From: Spirochaetia bacterium | GTDB lineage: Bacteria; Spirochaetota; Spirochaetia; Treponematales; Breznakiellaceae | Assembly (NCBI GenBank): GCA_025997795.1 | Contig: BNVB01000079.1 | Span: 1-9,235, forward strand | DNA length: 9,235 nucleotides | Reading direction: 5' to 3' | Shown here: positions 5,848 through 9,235 of the stretch, in pieces | Numbering within the stretch: the stretch's first letter is position 1 | Layout: each line of letters begins with the position of its first letter | Made by a program: the position numbers and the translations under genes | Notes under the pieces: model-generated | Seen by the model: only the letters and a program-made list of their open reading frames with translations | What the model was told of the DNA's origin: nothing | The model's database searches: none

Positions 5848-6786
5848 CTAAAAGAAAGATCCCCGGTCCCGCAAAAGCCGTGTAACCATCCAGGGAGAAA
5901 GCACAAACATATAGTTTTTCCCGTTTACCAGCGCAGGATACTTTCCATCTTCTCCGGGGGCTCCAATCTGGAGGGACAATACAGAACCGTCGCCCAGCCC
6001 AAGCGTTATCTTTGCAAGGATATCAAAGGGAACAGGCGGAAGAATGTTTTCTCCCTGGGCTTCAAGGAGACTGCGTAACCATGTTTCGGTTTTTTCCCGG
6101 TCCACCGCGGCGTTTCCCACAAGCCAGTTTTCCCCGCTGCGTTCCAGGGTATAATCGCTATAAACTTCCGGCGGGTCCTCGCCGCCGGTATAACCGTTAA
6201 ACTGTACATCAACCCGCTGAACCAGATTAAGGGATTTTTCGTCAAAGAACTTCATATCAAACCAGGAAGTTTTTTCACCGTTTACATACGAAGCAATAAG
6301 TTTATCACCGGAACGGAATTCATTTTCTCCGGCTTTGCGTAAAAATACTTCCCTGCCGGAGGGATCGTCCTTACCAACAAAGAGGTCCAAAAGGGGAAGC
6401 CCCGCCCCGCCCCGGACAAGAAGCCTGGAGGCCCCTTCCCCAAGGCCAAGGCCTTCGTGGCTTGCGGCGGAAGATCCCCGGCGGGGAAAAGCTCCCCGGG
6501 TGCTAAGTAAACGGAAGAGGTCGTCTATTCTTCCCTGTTTAACCGGCACTTCCAGATTTTCCAGCTGGGCAAACCAGATGCCATTAGACAAAACAAGTTT
6601 TAGCGTTTGACCATTACGGATAATATCCATGCCGTCTGCAAGGTCACGGGCAGAAGAAGAAAGCCAGGTAAAGGAAGCGGCCCTGGCGCTGGCCCGCTGG
6701 GGATCAAAAAAGAGGGTTAGGAGATACACAAGGGCCAGAAGAACCGCCGCTGCGCTTAGTATTGTTACCTTTTTTTTATAGGGCAT
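5848..6786 (-). CDS. DUF4340 domain protein of a Gld-type ABC system
   Basis: This 312-residue protein has one N-terminal membrane helix (about 8-27, after MPYKKK) and a large remainder predicted to face the periplasm. The DUF4340 pattern is visible: a WFAQL strand followed by VPVKQGRIDDLFRLLSTRG (a 'compute difference over a tract' layout common to the family), HEGLGLGEGASRLLV, LLDLFVGKDDPSGREVFLR and a WFDMKFFDEKSLNL block; part of the motif then repeats (NWLVGNAAVDREKTETWLRSL). DUF4340 proteins regularly follow gldG-like genes, as here; their biochemical role is unknown. The ATG overlaps the end of the GldG-like gene by 11 bases and is preceded by AGGA five bases away, so translation is probably coupled. 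It is the last gene of the operon and converges on the GGDEF-like gene; no terminator is evident in the 17-base gap. Confidence 0.88.
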   Translation of the reverse strand: MPYKKKVTILSAAAVLLALVYLLTLFFDPQRASARAASFTWLSSSARDLADGMDIIRNGQTLKLVLSNGIWFAQLENLEVPVKQGRIDDLFRLLSTRGAFPRRGSSAASHEGLGLGEGASRLLVRGGAGLPLLDLFVGKDDPSGREVFLRKAGENEFRSGDKLIASYVNGEKTSWFDMKFFDEKSLNLVQRVDVQFNGYTGGEDPPEVYSDYTLERSGENWLVGNAAVDREKTETWLRSLLEAQGENILPPVPFDILAKITLGLGDGSVLSLQIGAPGEDGKYPALVNGKNYMFVLSPWMVTRLLRDRGSFF

Positions 6787-8422
6787 GATCCTGCTCCTTT
6801 TTATATTTCCGTTTTAAGAGCCGTGCGGCGCCATAGATAATAATAAGAATAGGCACAAGGAAAATATTGAGAATCCGTGAAAAACTCATCATCCCAAAAC
6901 GGCGGCCTTCGTCACTAATTCTGTCAAGCCTGCCGCTGCCGCCGGAGCGGTTACGGATACCCACAATGTCGTCGTCCTTACCCAGCCAGTCCGCCGTTTG
7001 AAGCAGAAAATTAAGGTTAAGGCTTTGGTAACGCTGGGTTACCTGAACAAGAAAACTTCCCATATCGGCATCACCTATAACAATGATCCGCGCCGGTTTT
7101 GTTTCAAGCGGCATAGCGGGAAGTCCTTCGGGAAGTCCTTCGGGACTTCCCGACTCTTCTTCCTGCCAAACATTATCCTCTGTCCATTGGCCTGCTTCCG
7201 GCAATTGGGGTATTTCTTTACCGGCAAACCAACTGGGGAACCGGCCCTCCAGGGCAGCGGCAAGGATCCTTTGGCTTTTTTCGGTTTCATCGCCGCCAAA
7301 GGAAAGACCCGGCTGCGGATTAACCGCAAAATCACGGGTCATAAGCCAAGCCTCGTTCGTGGAAGTAAAGAGAATTTCTCCTTTTACTGTTCCCGGCGGC
7401 GACAGGGTTAAGGGACTGGCCCAATAGAGATCCACCCCCGCAAAACGTGCGGTAATGGGATGGTCTGGATTACCCTGGGTTTCCAGAACCCCCACCCAAA
7501 AAGGATAGGCAATACTTTGCTGCCGCTGGGTATAGGGATCGCGGTACGGCAGGGGAAGGGCGGCGGCATCCATTACCAGGCTGGGGCCCACGGTTACACC
7601 ATACGAGGAAAGCATAGCCAAAAGGCCCCTGTCGGTTTTAAGCCGGGCATCCCAGCTTCCAGAAAGATTCACCTCAACCCCTTCTACTGCAAAAAGTACG
7701 CTGCCCCCCAGCTGAATGTACCGGTCTATGCGGTACAGGTCTGTTTCGTCCAATTCTTCCACACCCCCCAAAACCACCAGAGCCGGCAGGGTATCGGGAA
7801 TTTCCGCACCGCTCCGCAGGGGCAGCGGAATAAAGCCCGATTGGGTTAGGGCGTCCCGGAAAGGACCGTAGTACTCGTTCCAGTCCTTCTGGTTTTCAGG
7901 CGTCATAATTCCCAGTTCCCGGCGTTTACCGCTGATAAGCGTACGAATACGGCTGGTTACATCGTACTCCAGGGTATCCAGGGAAAAAACAAAGGGCAGC
8001 GTTTCGTATCTGTCCAGATACTCGATCACGAGGCCGGAATAGATAATGGAAAAACTTGCCTGATCCTGTTCCACATTTTGCAATTGCTGGGGAACAAGGC
8101 CAAAACGTTCGGCGTCTTCGCCCTGACCGGGATCCTTCACCGTCACCTGAATTTTCCCGGCGGATCTTTTTTCATATTCACGGAGGAAATCGGCAATTTC
8201 CAGCGGCTCGGGATAGAGGGAAAGCAGTTTTGCCGAACGGTAGTAGGTGATCCGCAGGGTTTCTTCAATTTCGTTACCCAGGTTCCGTGAAACCGGCGAA
8301 AGGGTATAGGCCTTACTGGCGGTTAAATCAAAGCGCAGGGCCAGGCGGCGGCTGAGCAAAAGAAGCAGCGCCATGATCACAATACTAAGCAGCGTAATGG
8401 TTGTTTGTTGTTTTTTTGTCAT
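6776..8422 (-). CDS. gldG: GldG-like ABC-type transport auxiliary protein
   Basis: This 548-residue protein belongs to the family of ABC-type uncharacterised transport components (GldG type). It has an N-terminal membrane helix (about 10-29), a large extracytoplasmic region and a C-terminal helix (about 513-534) before a basic tail. Family landmarks are FDLTASKAYTLSPVSRNL (31-48), DTLEYDVTSRIRTL (149-162), LVVLGGVEEL (215-224), DRYIQLGGSVLF (233-244) and ARIIVIGDADMGSF (444-457). In gliding Bacteroidetes GldA, GldF and GldG form an ABC complex needed for motility; outside that group the substrate is unknown. The chosen ATG at 8422 has GGAG five bases upstream and follows the permease stop after one base; an upstream in-frame TTG at 8443 is less likely because it lies within the permease gene and has a poorer site. 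Residues 425-436 carry a duplicated SPEGLPEGLP linker. The symbol is by homology class only. Confidence 0.88.
   Translation of the reverse strand: MTKKQQTTITLLSIVIMALLLLLSRRLALRFDLTASKAYTLSPVSRNLGNEIEETLRITYYRSAKLLSLYPEPLEIADFLREYEKRSAGKIQVTVKDPGQGEDAERFGLVPQQLQNVEQDQASFSIIYSGLVIEYLDRYETLPFVFSLDTLEYDVTSRIRTLISGKRRELGIMTPENQKDWNEYYGPFRDALTQSGFIPLPLRSGAEIPDTLPALVVLGGVEELDETDLYRIDRYIQLGGSVLFAVEGVEVNLSGSWDARLKTDRGLLAMLSSYGVTVGPSLVMDAAALPLPYRDPYTQRQQSIAYPFWVGVLETQGNPDHPITARFAGVDLYWASPLTLSPPGTVKGEILFTSTNEAWLMTRDFAVNPQPGLSFGGDETEKSQRILAAALEGRFPSWFAGKEIPQLPEAGQWTEDNVWQEEESGSPEGLPEGLPAMPLETKPARIIVIGDADMGSFLVQVTQRYQSLNLNFLLQTADWLGKDDDIVGIRNRSGGSGRLDRISDEGRRFGMMSFSRILNIFLVPILIIIYGAARLLKRKYKKEQDHAL
7118..7152. 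repeat. 12-bp tandem repeat joined to a 10-bp inverted repeat inside the GldG-like gene
   Basis: GGGAAGTCCTTC occurs twice in tandem (7118-7129 and 7130-7141). The second copy is the left part of a perfect inverted repeat, CGGGAAGTCC (7129-7138) and GGACTTCCCG (7143-7152), with a TTCG loop on the plus strand and CGAA on the coding strand. The tandem copies encode the EGLPEGLP linker. It lies within the gene, so termination is not expected. Confidence 0.88.
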
Positions 8423-8423
8423 A

Positions 8424-9152
8424 TTAGCTCCACTTCCTTCCAAGGATTACCCGGGTAGTGAGGAACAAAAAGAGTACCGTGGCGATGGTAAAAAACGCCA
8501 GGTCGGTGGTATCAATGATCCCCTTGGAAAAACTATCAAAGTGAAAGGACAGCGAAAAAAAACTTATGGCCTCTGCCAGCGCCGGGGGCAGGGAAAGGCT
8601 CATGGTAAACTGATTGAGCAGCATACTAACAAGGAGTACTGCGGCGCTTCCCAAAAAAGCCCCGGCCTGGTTTTTGGAAAGGCTTGAAAGGAGGAGCCCC
8701 AGAGCCGACGCAGAAGCGCCCAGAAAAAAGGCCCCGGCGTATTCACCCGCCAGCACACCCAGATCAAAATGTCCCAGTGGAAGGATGCTTAACGGTACAG
8801 GAAGGCTTAAAAGCAACAGCAGTATAACCACCGCCATGGAAGCAAAAAATTTTCCCAGCACCAGTTCCCATTCGGAAAAGGGCATAGTCAAAAGCAGTTC
8901 TATGCTTCCCAGTTTCCGTTCCTCCGCCCAGGCCTTCATGGTGATCATGGGGATTACCAGAATAAAAACTATGGGAAAGGCGGCAAAATAAGGCCGCAGG
9001 CTTGCCATGTTCATCGTAAAAAAACGCTGAAGGTAGTAAAGCCACACCGAACAAAAAAGGGTAAAGAAAAGGCATATTCCGTAAAAGGCCGGAGCATTGG
9101 AAAGACTTACCAGTTCCTTTTTTGCCAGAATAAACGATTTACGCGGATCCAT
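8424..9152 (-). CDS. gldF: GldF-like ABC transporter permease
   Basis: This 242-residue integral membrane protein has about six helices (roughly 21-41, 54-72, 103-127, 137-157, 163-185 and 217-236). It belongs to the ABC-2 type permease family. The GldF-type signature is clear: ITMKAWAEERKLGSIELL at 70-87 followed by TMPFSEWELVLGKFFA (89-104), the cytoplasmic coupling segment expected to contact the ATPase. FHFDSFSKGIIDTTDLAFF (203-221) matches the family's conserved region before the last helix. It would form the membrane channel of the complex whose ATPase is encoded just upstream. The ATG at 9152 has a strong GGAGG site seven bases away, inside the end of the ATPase gene, and the two frames overlap by 14 bases. 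The stop is one base from the GldG-like ATG. The substrate is unknown. Confidence 0.92.
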   Translation of the reverse strand: MDPRKSFILAKKELVSLSNAPAFYGICLFFTLFCSVWLYYLQRFFTMNMASLRPYFAAFPIVFILVIPMITMKAWAEERKLGSIELLLTMPFSEWELVLGKFFASMAVVILLLLLSLPVPLSILPLGHFDLGVLAGEYAGAFFLGASASALGLLLSSLSKNQAGAFLGSAAVLLVSMLLNQFTMSLSLPPALAEAISFFSLSFHFDSFSKGIIDTTDLAFFTIATVLFLFLTTRVILGRKWS

Positions 9153-9235
9153 GGGAAGCCTCCGTTAGTTTTACAAAAATATCTTCCAGGCTGAGTTTAC
9201 GGCGGTTCATGCCGATTATTTTTAACTGTTCCGCC
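9139..9235 (-). CDS. ABC transporter ATP-binding protein, C-terminus only
   Basis: Only the last 31 residues are present; the gene runs off the right edge. They read AEQLKIIGMNRRKLSLEDIF, then VKLTEASHGSA before the stop. The LSLEDIFVKLT block is the usual end of ABC-2 family ATPases, including GldA, where it follows the degenerate C-terminal subdomain. Walker and signature motifs would lie outside the window. The stop codon lies 14 bases inside the GldF-like gene, so the proteins are almost certainly made together, and this is the expected nucleotide-binding subunit of the operon. The promoter of the operon lies beyond the window. Confidence 0.85.
   Translation of the reverse strand, partial: AEQLKIIGMNRRKLSLEDIFVKLTEASHGSA

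Noticed and set aside
5832..5869. GGACC and GGTCC as a possible terminator between the converging genes
   Set aside because: The arms are only 5 bp, the loop is 28 bases and no T-run follows; the right arm lies inside the DUF4340 gene.
8423..8443. TTG at 8443 as the start of the GldG-like gene
   Set aside because: It lies within the permease gene and lacks a well-placed ribosome-binding site, while the ATG at 8422 has GGAG five bases upstream and directly precedes the basic-then-hydrophobic membrane segment.

Overview
The window looks like chromosomal DNA of a spirochaete, most likely a Treponema of the free-living or termite-gut type. The reasons are two consecutive Wzi-like outer-membrane proteins, a membrane protein with an acidic linker and a degenerate GGDEF-like domain whose sequence style resembles treponemal proteins, a Gld-type ABC operon, and roughly balanced base composition. 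This assignment rests on protein style only, and no rRNA or marker gene is present. The DNA is almost fully coding: no gap exceeds 100 bases, and there is no tRNA, rRNA, CRISPR array or recognisable insertion sequence.

Layout from left to right. Bases 1-166 (minus) hold the N-terminus of an exported protein. Immediately upstream of it, 177-1862 (minus) encodes a 561-residue Wzi-type outer-membrane beta-barrel; the two genes are 10 bases apart and probably form one unit. Next is a DUF4143-family AAA ATPase (1910-3229, minus), then an AmmeMemoRadiSam system protein B / MEMO1-like protein (3329-4336, minus). A divergent intergenic region separates MEMO from a plus-strand gene (4397-5830) for a two-helix membrane protein with an extracytoplasmic domain, an acidic linker and a GGDEF-like domain lacking the GGDEF signature. 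Convergent to this lies a tightly packed minus-strand operon, transcribed from the right edge: ABC ATPase C-terminus (9139-9235), GldF-like permease (8424-9152), GldG-like protein (6776-8422) and DUF4340 protein (5848-6786).

How the genes work together: the right-hand operon is one transport or envelope-associated ABC system. Its reading frames overlap or nearly touch (14-base overlap, 1-base gap, 11-base overlap) and each internal gene has a clear ribosome-binding site. The substrate of such systems is unknown outside gliding bacteria. The two left-hand genes are probably outer-membrane or surface-polysaccharide proteins. The ATPase and MEMO genes have no evident partners here.

The most notable non-coding signal is that genes which appear to start transcription units lack Shine-Dalgarno sequences and have -10-like hexamers about six bases before an ATG, while operon-internal genes have good ribosome-binding sites. 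The clearest case is the ATPase gene, where TTGACA, a 17-base spacer and TAGAAT predict a transcript starting at the A of the start codon. The plus-strand membrane protein has the same TATAAT-6-ATG arrangement, but a run of seven A puts that ATG out of frame. The MEMO gene carries several short in-frame duplications, and two genes contain perfect 10-bp inverted repeats with 4-base loops.
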